A DNA stretch of 64,000 nt from Escallonia rubra (GCA_033065855.1 JAVXUO010002519.1:1-64000), one strand, 5' to 3'; positions 9,975 through 22,748 are shown, counted from the stretch's first letter. Program-made: numbers and translations. The notes: a model not told the origin generated them from the sequence alone.

Positions 9975-10362
9975 AATTATCAAAATAGCCCCCGACGAGC
10001 GGCAAATTAGCAAAATGCCCCCGGGGAGTTCATTATCACCCTAACGTCCCAAATCAGCTTGAAAACAACCTTTCAGGTGCTTTGCTTACATTTCTGGACT
10101 AAGAAGTCCTTTAAAAAACTTAACGCTGCAAAATTACGAAAATACCCCCCTCGGGGCTGCGAATTACCAAAAAATGCCCCCTGGCATCAAAATAAGCTTC
10201 CTGAATTCATCTGGGACAAAATAAGTTTTCGGGTGTCTGACACCCTTTGCTGAACTAAAAGTTATTTTAAGGTATGGCCCTTTAAGCTGGATCCTTCCTA
10301 ACAAAATAGCCCCCGATGAGCGGCAAATTACCGAAATGCCCCAGGGGGTTCACTATCAGGTT
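9975..10362. repeat. Diverged third copy of inner TIR sequence
   Basis: 9975-10106 resembles 10818-10940 of the right TIR (cccccg...agcggcaaatta, then ccagctt/tcagctt...cctttcaggt). 10170-10360 resembles 10690-10880 (gggtgtctgacaccctttgc, aagctggatccttcct). It lies between the transposase gene and the right TIR, in the same orientation as that TIR, and is more diverged than the two TIRs are from each other. It is probably the proximal promoter region of the transposase gene and a relic of TIR slippage or duplication. Confidence 0.75.
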
Positions 10363-12188
10363 ATAATATTTACATTCCAAAACTACATTCCTGGATCTTT
10401 AACCTAGCTTACCAACACATTAGCAATAGTCATTATTTCAATGTATTAAAACAAATCCTCACTTCCCACCACTCCGAACGCTTAATTACGCTAGTTCTCA
10501 CTGAATTTAGCGCCAACGTGGTTATATAGCAATATACCCCCCGATGGCCCCTACACCCCCAAGACCTCAAAACCGCTTTGAAGTCAAGTTTTTAAATGTA
10601 TTACGTCAATTATATACCAAATATATCAGGAAAAATTTTAAAGGGGGAAAGTTACCAAAACACCCGCTACTTGTGCAAAATACCCCCTGGCAGTCATCGC
10701 CGGTGCGTCACAAGTTCCTGAATTCACCCGGAACAATAAAAGTTTTCGGGTGTCTGACACCCTTTGCTGAACTAAAAGTTATTTTAAGGTATGGCCCTTT
10801 AAGCTGGATCCTTCCTAGCAAAATAGTCCCCGATTAGCGGCAAATTACCGAAATGCCCCCGGGGGTTCACTATCACCCCAACGCCCCCGAACCAGCTTCA
10901 AAACAACATTTCAGGTTCTGTGATTACATTCCTGGACTAAAACTGTGTAATTAAAAACTGGGCGCGGGAAAATTACCGAAACACCCCTCGCGGGGTGGCA
11001 AATTACCGAAATGCCCCTGGCATCAGGAAAAATCTCAAAGGTGCCTCAAAATGCTACTTTACGCTTCGTGAGTTTAACAATGGGCTAAAAAATACTTTAC
11101 GGATTTTTCGCGCAAAAATCGCGAACCGGTGTCCGGATCGAGCGCTGAAAGGGCCGTTCGGGCAAAAAAATAGCTAACATCACTGGAATGGCGCGAAATC
11201 CTGGGGAATGGAACTTCCCAACATCCTAGGGTTCTCGTAAAATTTTCGCGCGAAATCGCTCTAGCTTGGTATTTTAAATTAGACTGCGAAGGTACACGGT
11301 TCCCCGTACCAGTTAGCCCCTTTACAGTCTTTGGAAAAATCTGAAATTTTTACCTGATACAGATCCTTTCAGAATAACTAGGGTCTCTGTTTTGCACTTT
11401 GGCCAAATCACGCTCTAGCTATTTTTTATAAATCCGTGAAAAAGCTGTCTAATTAAAGGGCGAGCGCTGAAAGGGCCGTTCGGGCAAAAAAATAGCTAAC
11501 GGATCCGGAATGGCGCGAAATCCTGGGGAATGGAACTTCCCAACATCCTAGGGTTCTCGTAGAAGTTTCGCGCGAAATCGCGCTAGCTTGGTATTTTAAA
11601 TTAGACTGCGAAGGTACACGGTCCCCGTACCAGTTAGCCCCTTTACAGTCTTTGGAAAAATCTGAAATTTTTACCTGATACAGATCCTTTCAGAATAACT
11701 AGGGTCTCTTTTTTGCACTTTGGCAAAATCTCGCTCTAGCTATTTTTTATAAATCCGTGAAAAACTGTCTATAAATGTAATACGCTATTTTGAATCGCTA
11801 TAAATGTAATACGCTAAGTGTAATACGCTGATTTGTATAAACCTAACATTGAATTATAAGGAAATTCAAAATACTTGTTGTGACTTGATGTATTTGAAGA
11901 AAAATCTACCGATCTTCTAGCGATTATCCACCGATAAAATTTTTTGGTTTGTGGAGAAGAAGTGCGGAGAAGAAGTGTGGAGAAGAAGGGTTGGGGGGAG
12001 GGGATTATAAATAGAGAAGAAAAAGGAAGAGAGAAGAAAAAAGAGGGAAAAAAATACCCGTGAGTGAGTGGTCTCTGCAAAAAACAAAATTTGGCAGACT
12101 CTGCAAACAAAGAAAAAAGCACTGGGAAGGACAGTCACGGGGAGGGAAGGACAGTCACGGGGGAGCATCACCCGCGTGGGGGGGGGGG

Positions 12189-12531
12189 CCACGTGGCAGG
12201 GGGAGAGGGCAAGCCGCGGGGCCCCTTCACGCGGTTGGGCCACGTGGCAGGGCCATCACACCAACCGGCGCACCTTCTCGCGTTGGGCCACGTGGCAGGC
12301 GCGTGGAGGCCACGTGGTAGGGCATCGCACCAACCGGCGCCCCTTCACGCGGTTGGGCCACGTGGCAGGCGCGGGGGAGGCCACGTGGCAGGGCATCGCA
12401 CCCCCCGGTGTCCCTTCACGCGGTTGGGCCACGTGGCCGGAGCGGGAGAGGCCACGTGGCAGGGCCATCGCCCAACCGGCGCCCCTTCACGCGGTTGGGC
12501 CACGTGGCAGTCGCGGGGGAGGCCACGTGGC
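12189..12531. promoter_or_regulatory. G-box palindrome array in right TIR
   Basis: GCCACGTGGC occurs nine times (near 12189, 12240, 12288, 12358, 12380, 12429, 12451, 12500 and 12522), plus one GCCACGTGGT variant. It mirrors the left TIR array but differs in number and spacing, so the two arrays have changed independently. Confidence 0.8.
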
Positions 12532-12624
12532 AGGCTTGTCTCCAAATTTTTTTTTTTTTTGTTGTGTGACCAACCAAAAAATCTGAAATTTTTTGTGTGG
12601 GAGCCACCCAAAAAAAAAGCCACC

Positions 12625-12870
12625 AACCGCTTCTCTTATATGCGGTTGGTTTTTTAAAAAAATTGTTTAAAAAAAAAGTGCTTACCAACCGCTTCTAAGA
12701 GAAGCGGTTGGGTGGAGTGGTTTTTTGTGGTGGGCCCACGTCAAAAAAATAATTATACCCAACCGCTTCTCTTACATGCGGTTGGGCAAAAAAAAAGGGA
12801 GTGCTTTTTGTGGTGGGGTCCCCGAGAAAAAGAAATCGTACCCAACCGCTTCTCTTACATGCGGTTGGGT
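12625..12870. repeat. Hairpin array near right MULE end
   Basis: Four CCAACCGC / GCGGTTGG hairpins (about 12627, 12685, 12760 and 12841) mirror those at 737-985, separated by A-rich or T-rich tracts. Confidence 0.85.
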
Positions 12871-12913
12871 GGAAAAAAAAATTTTATCCACCGGTGGGTG
12901 TGGATCGGGCCCC

Positions 12914-12936
12914 TATATATATATATATATATATAT
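12914..12936. repeat. TA microsatellite at right MULE junction
   Basis: A (TA)n run follows the last MULE base directly and matches the run on the left side. It contains the target duplication, whose length cannot be resolved. Confidence 0.9.
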
Positions 12937-13727
12937 TAGACGAAGTGTTGTGAATTAGGGGAGCGACAATTTTCTTTTTTATCCCTTTAATTTTGCGACA
13001 CCTCATCATGTTTCTTTTTGTTTCCTTTTCCTCTTCAGCCCAAACTTATTAGAGTCACACGTGCATATTGACTCTTTAATAAAATGTATTATTGATAAAT
13101 TCATAAGTATTGTTGTCATAATTGTAATTTACCTTATAATAGTAGAAAGTCAATTCTACGTCTTCTAAAACTCTACCAAATCAATATATTAACATATAGG
13201 GCTTGATTTTGACTATGAGCACCTCAAAAACACTTTAAGCAAACAAATTAAGCACTCAAAACATATTAAAATGGAAATCACTTATGAAAATCAAAACTTA
13301 GTAGGTCAGAAGTTAAAAGCCTTCTTTTCTTCGAAGAGAAGCAACATACAAAATGAATATGACTTAATTGTTGAAAATAATAAATACCAAAATGATAGTA
13401 TATCTCATAAATTGATTTCACTATACAACATTGAACTTTGAAGCACATATGCCTTTTTAAGTGTTCTTTTTCTTTTTTTTACCGATCTTACTTATGCAAC
13501 ACGTCATCCTATTTGTTTTGGTATCATTTTCTTCTTTTTACCCCAGCTTACTAATGCTTTACTATAATTTATCATTTACAAGTTTTGTAGGCATTTTTCT
13601 CCTAATTATTGTAAACCCTTTAAAACTAGGAAACCAATTCATAATCTTTATCATATGATGTTGAACTTTCAAAAACATGAGCCCTTTTTAGTATTCTTTT
13701 CTATTTTTACCCCTTCTACTTATCGCT
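12937..13727. other. Gene-free AT-rich interval
   Basis: AT-rich sequence without a recognisable gene, terminal repeat or array. Reading frames are short and low in complexity. Confidence 0.6.
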
Positions 13728-13985
13728 AGGCTATAGCATCTTCCTAGAATGTTTGCTACAGCCAAGGTTTTTTCAATTGAGAATGTATGTTTTTCCACAT
13801 ATTAAAATGATTTCACATCATTTTGCGCTAAAATAGTTCATATAAAAGTAAAAGCTTGTTGGGAATTGACTATGAGATTGTCAAGCTAATTCAATCTAGA
13901 CTAAATCAAGTTCCTAGGTGTTTGGCTAACATATAAAGCTATGAAATCAGCTTTCATAGGCTGAAAAAGTGATATCCTCTAAAAT
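13728..13985 (+). repeat. Direct repeat, copy 2 (right of the MULE)
   Basis: Partner of 250-530, same orientation (see that entry). About 300 bp of featureless AT-rich DNA follows before the first LTR-like element. Confidence 0.7.
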
Positions 13986-16900
13986 ATAATAAGTGAAGCT
14001 AGAAACGCAATGAAACTCAATGATAGCTTCTTTGCCCGACACACCATTATTTCTTTGCGCGATACATCATCACATTACGTTGTCAATGTAAAACAGAATT
14101 ACAAGCACTTTACATATTATATATAAAAGTGGCGCTTAAGGTTTTCAATATTAACTCGAATGGGACCTTATTTCCAGATTAGTTAATTTATGTGTTAGTA
14201 AGCTTTATATAATTCAAAACATAGTTCTGAACATTCTGCAGCTCTCTTTAATAATCTATTGATTGACTAAGACATATTGACAATTGTATTGTAACACCCC
14301 GAACCGTGATATTGTCTAGCCGGTTAGTTTATTATTTATGCGACGAATTTTATACGGGAGATTTAGCGTCGATTTTCATTAGTGAAATTTTATAGGCAAC
14401 TTTTAGCGACAAATATTTAGAAAACCATAATTTGTAGCTTAATGATAGCAGTTATAGGTAATATTTATTTAGGTCTTCGGCGATGATTAGCGTTAATTTC
14501 TAGTATTGATATTTCGTACTTTAGCGACGATAAGCCTTTAGCGACAATTTCATATTTTATCGTTAGCATTGATATTATATTAGCGACTTTTAGCAACGAT
14601 TAGTGAAGTGAGGTTATGAAATAACCCGTTAAATTTTTCTAGTACATTAATCTATTGCAAATAACTATTTTGGGCCATTTCGTAAAAATAGAAAGTTTAG
14701 GGTTAGTTTTGAATAACTATAAAAAATGAGGGGGGTTTTGGTAAATTCCCACTTAGGGTTTTTATATTTAACATGCACATTCTGTAGCAGCCGTTTTCCA
14801 CCATTTTTCATCCTCAGAGTTACGGTAGAGAGAGGGGCAGAGAGAGAGAGATATATAGAAAGAAAGAGGAGACAACAATCGATTTTTCCGGCGAATTGCG
14901 TAGAATATTCCGATAAGATTTCTAGCCAATTTTTTCAGATTTACTCAATGTTTATGGAACTAAGGGAGTGGCCGTGAGGAAGGACTATGCCGTGAGGGGT
15001 GGGGTGTGATTTAAGAAGGTTACAACCATGGTAACCTTGACTGTGGTCCGTTTATGTTTGTATTTGGGGGGCTAAAAATTTTGGGGGAAGAAGCTGTTGT
15101 CGTTTCTGGGATTGTAGCGCAGCCATCTTGCCAAGAGGTGTAACACCCCGAAAATTCGAAGCTTTAACACCCGGACTTTTCCAGAGCGTTATCACCCCGA
15201 ACTCCTGGAGCGTTAAAAACAATCACTACTTAATGACATAAAAACCTCGATTTCAAATAACTAACTATGAAAACCTATGTCAGAGTTTCTAATCCTTACA
15301 ATTCCACAAATCAATTTAAGTCTAACCAACAAGCTAGAGAAGTTTACCCGCGCAGGGTCCTTAAAGATCAATACTAACAATTTAAATTCACTTTCTTTCG
15401 CTCGCTCTAATCCGCGTTGGCAACCTCAACCTAATGCTAGCTGTCACCTGTGGAAATGAAGTCAAAGGGGAGTGAGCTTTTGAGAGCCTAGTAAGGTCGA
15501 TCGAGGATTTAAACAACAAAAACGATTCGAACGATTTTACATTTAAACCAAATAAAAACTTTTAAAACGGAAAACAGAACGATTCAAACGATTTTTCTAT
15601 ATACAATCAAATGATAATTTTTAAAATCGGTTTTAAGTAAAACCACTGCATTTCAATGTAAACATAGGGATGAATATCAACTCAATCCCTTAAATCAATA
15701 ATCATTTCAAAATGCTTTAGGTGCAATAAAATAGAAACATGAAACATTGAACATGAGTAGTACGATATAGCAAAGCCACCCCGGCAGTGTTCAATACGAT
15801 TTACATATGCATATGTACACTGACTAGTCCATCTAGGCACTAGTTTAACCCAACCAACAGACCATCCTTATAACTCCAGTAATACATACCATCCTTATAA
15901 CTCTCAGATTAGTAACTCATGTCAACATTCAAGGAATTTAAACACAATTCAAAATATTTTACAATGATTGAATTAAATAAACAGATGAGAATAAAGAATT
16001 CCAAACGATCGCTATCATGCTCAAATTAGGGTTTCATGGACAGTTTCAAAACATATTTTATATCAAACATCAAATCGAATCAATGTAGTTCATAAAGCTA
16101 TCATAATAAAACATTTGAAATAAGAGTAATGATGGAGGGTTCGGAGAGAAAATCCTTACCTCGGTCCAAGCTAAGTGATGCCATGCCACCAACCTCGATT
16201 AATAATCTCTGAATGAACCTAGATTGACAATTTATTTGTTAATTTGTTAGAACACAATCTATGCTACTATACTAATAACCTAATATCAGCTACCCATCAC
16301 GTGTTCACTTCTAACTTCGGAATCGCTTAACTCAAAGCAGATCTCGCACACGGTTAACCTAACCGTAATCCTTATACACTCTTTAATACGTAACAATATT
16401 TTAAATTTATTATAAATTACAATAAAACACTTTTATAGTTTAAAACATTATAAAAAGTCAAAATATGAATTTTCTGGATTTTTGAATTAAAATAATTTCT
16501 TTGAATGAAATAAAAACCCATAAATTGCCAAAATTGCTTCTAGCTGAAAATAAAGTCCCATAATTTTTGTAACAGCTTTGAAATATGTATAAAAATTATT
16601 GAAATTAAAATCAGAAATTAAAAGGCATTAAAACTATTTTTAAATTATTCGTTTTGCAGAAACTAATGTGATACGGAAACTATAGAAAATCAGCTCCAAA
16701 AATCATCAAATTCAAACTAAGTCTTAGTTATACCATAAATACATTACTCTAATCTTTCCCTGAACATTTTCAGGGTTTAAAGTCTCCAAAAGAATTTTAC
16801 AAATCTGAAATTACAGAAAATATTAAAAATACATATGATTTCAGAAAATTATAAAATTTCTCCACGACTTCTAATATGGCCTAAAGTATTATACTGTAAT

Positions 16901-17730
16901 GTTTCACATGCTAACGATATCCGTGTGCTAGGTTACGCACGTGTCAAACATAACGCTAACTCAAATTACCCGCTCCGTACTTTTCTTCTTCTTCTTCTTT
17001 TCTGCTCACAGTCCAAAACCCAACACCCAACAGCCCTTAATCCCTCTCTCTCCTTTCTTGCAAACCCACACACTCATTCAAGCACTCACCACATTCACTC
17101 ACACAAAACCCAGCTCATACAAACATACTCACACAGCACACATGCACCCAAAAATTGTTGTATTTTATTGTCTCAAAACACACACAACTCAGCACATATA
17201 AAGACACTGCAAACACTCACGCACACAATCCACAGACTCACATACATGCACATAATGCACTCACTCTTACAAAGCTACTGCCTCATGGCAGTAGCTTCTC
17301 TTCTTTGTGTAAAACCCACACATATACACACATAAAATACACACGCATATGCAGCACCCACACACACATGAGCACACGGTACACACTCAGGCACACATAT
17401 ATGCACACACACGACACACCGTTTACTCACACTAACACACATATACACGCAGACAAACATACAAAACACATAGCAAGCACACACACTAAGGACAATACAC
17501 ACCCAACCCCCAATACAGCCACTGTCTTCCCTGCCAAACAATCAACACTCATGCACAACACACCCACTTGGCACACAGTGTACTCACATATATGTACACA
17601 GTCACCCACACTCTCCCTCTCTTTCTGTCCATCTTTTACCCTTTTCTTTCATGAACCCATTTCACCCCTTCTTCATTTCTACACTCACAGACTCAACATA
17701 CAAACAAGACTTACTCCAGTTCACTAATCT

Positions 17731-18319
17731 TGTAACAACCCCAAAATCTGAGGTTGGAGTTATGGTAAAAATCCCAACTAATCATTTATTGGACTTTAGT
17801 GACAAATTGGTGAACATTATACACTACGATCCTTAGTGACAAATTTTTGGGAACCATACGTTATAATTTAGCGGTAGCTAGATTTAAGTGACATTAATTA
17901 AAATCTTTAGTGATGGTTAGAGTAAACGACATTTTTGGAAAATAATTTTAACAACGATATATTTTATTCAACGTCGACGTGTATTTTAGCAATAAATTTA
18001 TTTTAAGCATTGGTATACTTATTAGCGACGTTTTAGCGATCTACTTATTAACGACGTTTTGGCAAACGAGACATCATAATAACTTGTTGCTAAATTTCTT
18101 AATGCATAAATTATTATAAGATATATTGTTGGACCATTTTTCGCAATAGTTAGTTTGGGTAAGAGGATTTAGCGACAAATGAAGGGGTAAGGTTTTCTTT
18201 CTTTGTCTAACTAGGGTTTCAATTCATATATATATATATACACATAATCTTCTCTGGCAGCCGCCAAAGGGCTCCTATTCAGGCCGTCGTACACACTACC
18301 TAGAGAGAGAGAGAACGAG

Positions 18320-18351
<32 letters not shown>

Positions 18352-21300
18352 AGGAGCAGCTAAGGGCTAAGGGAATCACACTGTAAGGATTCTTATTTCC
18401 TTCTAATTTTCATCCGTTATTTGGATATATGTGAGTATTTCTGTGTGTGTTTTACGCATGGGGTATGTTGTATGTGTGTAGATGAAAGGGGGAAGGGAAG
18501 AAACTGCCGTCAGGCAACGTATGTGCGTGTGTTTAGGGTTTGTTTATGTTGTATGGGTCACAGCCGAGTTTGGGGCTGTGAAAGAGGGGGACGTGGCTGC
18601 TAGGTATCTACTTATGAGGGTGTGAATGGGTGTGGAAGACAGGGGCGCTGCCCAAGCAGCGTGATGGTGCATTTGGTATTTTCTTGTGCCGTGAGTATGC
18701 GGTTGAGGCTGCCTTGCGGCAGGCCTGTACGTGCGCGCTAACTTTGTGGGTAGACAGCCACAGCTGTCCAGTGAGGGTGCAAGTGTGGGTTGTTTATATC
18801 ACGGTTTCGCTAAGTGTGTATAGTTTCTATGTGAAGGTATTTTGCAGGTGATGGGTGAGGGGGTGAATGATGTGTTTTGTATGTGTGCCGTTGGTGAGGA
18901 CAGCTGGACAATTTGAGAGGAACACCACTGCATGAAGCAGTGGGTTCAGTGGACACCATGGCCGTGCGTTTGTGGGTTATCAGTGGATGTAAGGGTGCAT
19001 AATGAAGGGATTGTGAACGGTTGAGGATGCGTGCAGGTGTGTGTACCCGGTGTGGCCGTGGGGTTGCAGCTGAGTCTTGAGTTGTGGGTTATTGTGAGTG
19101 TGAGTAAACTGCGGTGCGTGTGTACCCAGCAACGAAGAGTAGCCGTTAATGCAAGTGTGTATATAGATCAGTGTATGTGAGTGCGTGAGAGTGTGTTTGA
19201 GTGTGAGATGTGTGCATATGTTTGAGTATACTGTGAGCTGGGTGTTTTTCGTGGGTATTGCACGCCTGATGTGAGTGCATGCTTGTGGTTTGATAGGTGG
19301 GTAAAGGCTTGAATAAGGGAGTGTTGGGACTGTTGGCTGTTTGGGTGTTTTGAGTGATGGGTGTAGTGTATCTGTATATATATGCATGAGTTAAAGAAGT
19401 AAAGGAAGAGGGGGGAGAAGGATAGACCCACTGCCGTGGCAGTGGGTATGGAAAATCATATGGGTTTGCAAGAATGTGAAGAGCATTTGTGAGAGAGCGT
19501 GTGAGTGAGTCTGTGAAGGATTTCATACTATATATGTAAAATATAATGAAATGAAAGAAGAAGAAAGAGACAGGGGCATGGCAATGGGCACATTTTTAAT
19601 TATATGTACTAAGTGTTTATATGTATACATAAGTGTGTGCATGTGGGTTTTAGACAGAATAAGGACCATAAGCTCTGGGTGTAAATTTATAGAGAGAGGG
19701 AGATGGAGTTGCAACCGTGAACACAGTGAGTGTGAAATTGCAGTGTGTGTTTTGAGTTATTTAGCGTAAGTATGTGAGTGTGCGTTTGCAAGTAAGTGTG
19801 TATGTGGTGTGTTTATAGTAAAAAAATGTTGAAACTTTACAGGAAGAGTTGTAGGGTAATACTAGAATTTCTGGTAAAGTTTTATATTTTTCTGATAATG
19901 TGTGTATTTGTTATATTTACTGCAATTTCAGACTTTTTAAAATTATTTTGAGCCTTTAAACCCATGCAAATGTTTTGGACAAATTATAGTAATGTTCTTA
20001 CAGTATATTAAAAACTCAGTAAAATTTTGGTCATTTTTGGAGTTGATTTGTTATCATTTTCTGTATCGCATTGAATTTAGCAAAACAAAAAATAAAAAAA
20101 TAGTTTTAGTGCTTTCTAAATCCTGATTTTTATTTCTATAATTTTTATACATATATTAAGGTTTGTATAAAAATTATGAGTCTTTATTTTCAGCTAGAAG
20201 AAATTATGGCAATTTATTGGTTTTTAGTGTATTTAAGGAAATTATTTTTTAATTCGAAAATAATAAAAAATATTCAAAATTTATATGTTTATTACATATG
20301 CTGTCTTAAGCTATAAATAATGCTTAATGAACGATAAGGATATTCTTGGAATATTTCTGAGTCTCGGAGAGTGTGACTAGTTTCGGGGTAGATTAGTCGT
20401 GTGTGAAACCGTTCCGAGTTTCATCATTTCCGAGTAGAGAAATGGATACGTTGTGGATAGTTATATTAGGTTTATAATATAGCAGAATGAATAGTATTCT
20501 GATAAATGACTTTGTCAACCTAGGATAACTCCGAGGATTTGATCGAGAGTATTTTAGCTTCAGTACTTAGATCGAGGTAAGGGATTTCTTTCGAAACCCT
20601 ATTTCATCTATTTGACATCGTAATTTTTTTTCTCTAAATTGTTATCTAATTTTCATTGGACTCGATTATAATTGTTATGAAATTGCATCAATTGCCATTA
20701 ATACCCTGTTTTGAGCCTTATATGTTTATTGAAAATTACTTTCGATGCTACGTATTTATTTCTCGTTGTGCATCGATTTAATCATCGCATTATCGATAAT
20801 TGCACTCTGCATATTGACATGAGTTAGCGTATTGAGGAGTTATAAGGATGGTCTGTATTGGGGGTGATATAAGGATGGTCTGTTATTGTCGAGAGATGCT
20901 AGTACCTTGAGGGTCTAGCTAGTGTTCATTTGCATATTTAACAACAGTGTTATTGAGCATCGCCTTTGTGGCTTTGCTAAGTGATTATCCAGCACTGCCT
21001 GTGTGGCTTTGCTAAGTGTTTCCCTGCTTTGTCAGTATGGTTTTGCATTGTACTCATGTTCAATATCATCTACATTGTTTCAGTGTAATCGAAAGTGTTC
21101 TATTGATTTCTGATTTGAGGAATTGAGATTAATCTTTTCCTATAATGCCATTGAAATAATTTTTTTCAAATCGTTTGTACTCTATTGAATTCTAAGCGAC
21201 CTTACTGAGATCTTGAAAGCTCACTCCCTTTTCTGTTCCCTTCTGCAGGTAACAACCATCAGTAGACTTTTTGGATTGGTTAGAGCCTGGTTATGAAATT

Positions 21301-21703
21301 GGTGTAGATTTCATTAGTTTATTTCCTTTAGCCCCTACGTGGGAACCATTGTGTAAACCTAATTAATGGAGCACGTTAATTTTAGACTTTCCATTTAAGA
21401 ATAACTTAATTGAGAGTTTGAGTTATTGTAGAAGCTCTGATATACATTGGAGCTATTTGATTGAATTGGGGATTAGATTAGCATTTTTATTATTTATTAT
21501 TTAAGCCCCTTCGAGGGAACCAATGCATAACATAATAAACTAAGTACTTTACAGTTGTTTTGTGATGAGAACGGTTTGTTAAGACAGGTGATGAATTGTA
21601 GTGCTCTGATATGAATGTGGTTGGGTTGTCCTTAGCGGTATTGAATGGATTGAATAAGTAAGTATTGATATATTGAGTGGCTAACGTTCCGAGGGATGTT
21701 ACA
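17731..21703 (+). mobile_element. 4 kb LTR-like family, copy S2 (sense, complete solo unit)
   Basis: 3,973 bp, TGTAACAACCCC...GGATGTTACA, flanked by the 5 bp duplication aatct (17726-17730 and 21704-21708). In order: upstream part with TTAGCGAC-type motifs (17800-18190), a short TA run and (GA)n leader (18300-18352), an about 1.4 kb GT-rich tract (18420-19800), then the AT-rich 3' part with the gaccttactgagat and ctcactccctttt blocks near 21200. Inserted into copy A1 in opposite orientation. TG...CA ends, 5 bp duplication and absence of any reading frame with known domains fit a solo LTR. Tekay/Del and Ogre gypsy lineages have LTRs this long, but I cannot assign the family. Confidence 0.85.
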
Positions 21704-22304
21704 AATCTGCCATACATAACACATACACCCACTTATATTACACATACACAAAAGCACATCATTCTCTTAGGCGGTGGGTCTTCTCCTCTCCCCTCTTATT
21801 ATTATTATTTTTTTTTCTTTTGAACCACACACTCACATGAATACCATTTGGGTTTCCCTATCATTTCACATACACCAGCCTGGTACACATTATTTTCTTT
21901 TCACCCACAATATCCACGCATACACACGCAATTTACACAAACACACAACCCACCTCACTCACAAATTATCCTCACAATCATGGCCCCTCCCCATTTTCTT
22001 AACCATTGCACACACACAACTCACACACAGAACTACCCACGGCAGTCATGGCTGTTATTTCAGTCCCTCACTCACATAAGCACGCACTTTCACGGCAGCC
22101 CCATGGCTGCCCTTGCAGTGCCTGCTCACGGTCTTTCACCTTCACACAATACACATAGTCCTCACCCACACCAAGTTATTCACACGTAGGACACTCATGC
22201 CCACTCCCTTGCAGCCTCACACACAAACATACTCATATATAACTCACTCACCTAATCATTGTAACGTCAGAAAATGAAATGATCGGAACTTACCCAAAAA
22301 TAGC

Positions 22305-22748
22305 TGATATAGCTCAAAATACCCCTCAAATCTACGAACGACACGTGGCAGTTATGACACGTAACCCATACTGGCTCATTACTGATATGGCACTTACCAT
22401 ATCAATCACCGGGCAGAATCCTAAAGAAGCTCTGACTCTATCAGCTAAGATTGACATGAGATCCTCTAGGATCCTAATTAGATTCTGATTAGAGTTGGTC
22501 AAAGCTCAGTCCTACTAGGACTCCTCCTTCTACCACTATATAAAAGGGTTAAGCCCCCTCAGGTAAAGACAAGCTCACACACATACACATTGTGTCTTTA
22601 CTGCTTCTCAGAGTTCTACATTGTTAGCCACCTCTGACTTAAGCATCGGAGCGTTCCCCCGCCGGAACCCTACCCGGCGGTCACTCCGTGTTCTCTTTTG
22701 CAGGCCTGATTTCTGGTGTGGTTCCCGATCCAGTTTTTAGCTGTAACA
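22305..22748 (+). repeat. 5' LTR of the Tat element
   Basis: TGATATAGC...GCTGTAACA, 444 bp, matching 31561-31997. A TATA-like box (tatataaaagg) lies at 22537. The transcribed part starts soon after, in a CA-rich stretch. Confidence 0.92.

Larger units (their letters stand above)
697..12913. mobile_element. Giant Mutator-like element with long TIRs, FAR1-type transposase and PMD-Ulp1 gene
   Basis: The 12.2 kb element starts GGGGCCCGATCCGCACCCAC and ends with the inverted counterpart (GTGGATCGGGCCCC). Its TIRs are about 2.6 kb, far longer than the usual few hundred bp. Inside, a plus-strand PMD-Ulp1 gene (3337-6249) and a minus-strand FAR1/MuDR transposase (7562-9856) run towards each other and are separated by a satellite array. 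Both reading frames are open across all recognised domains, and the TIRs match closely with scattered substitutions and small indels. This suggests a fairly recent and possibly autonomous element. The architecture of two convergent genes, each beginning at or near a TIR, resembles maize MuDR. MULEs that carry Ulp1-like genes are known (for example KAONASHI-type), but those lack such long TIRs. The combination with a plant mobile domain here is what stands out. Confidence 0.92.
10363..12913 (-). repeat. Right terminal inverted repeat of the MULE
   Basis: It is the inverted partner of 697-3294, with the same blocks in mirror order: inner boundary ataatatttacatt at 10363, the duplicated ~320 bp unit (about 11140-11775), the G-box array (12189-12531), the poly-A/T zone, the hairpin array (about 12625-12870) and the GC-rich tip at 12913. 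Differences from the left copy are single substitutions and small length changes. The transposase gene starts about 500 bp inside this TIR. Confidence 0.93.

Noticed and set aside
16835-17836. Thr/His-rich frames in CA-rich tracts (also 18980-19526, 21774-22189, 33127-33910, 46684-47079, 54889-55583)
   Set aside because: Products of GT/CA low-complexity sequence in the LTR-like family; no conserved domain and open in several frames at once.
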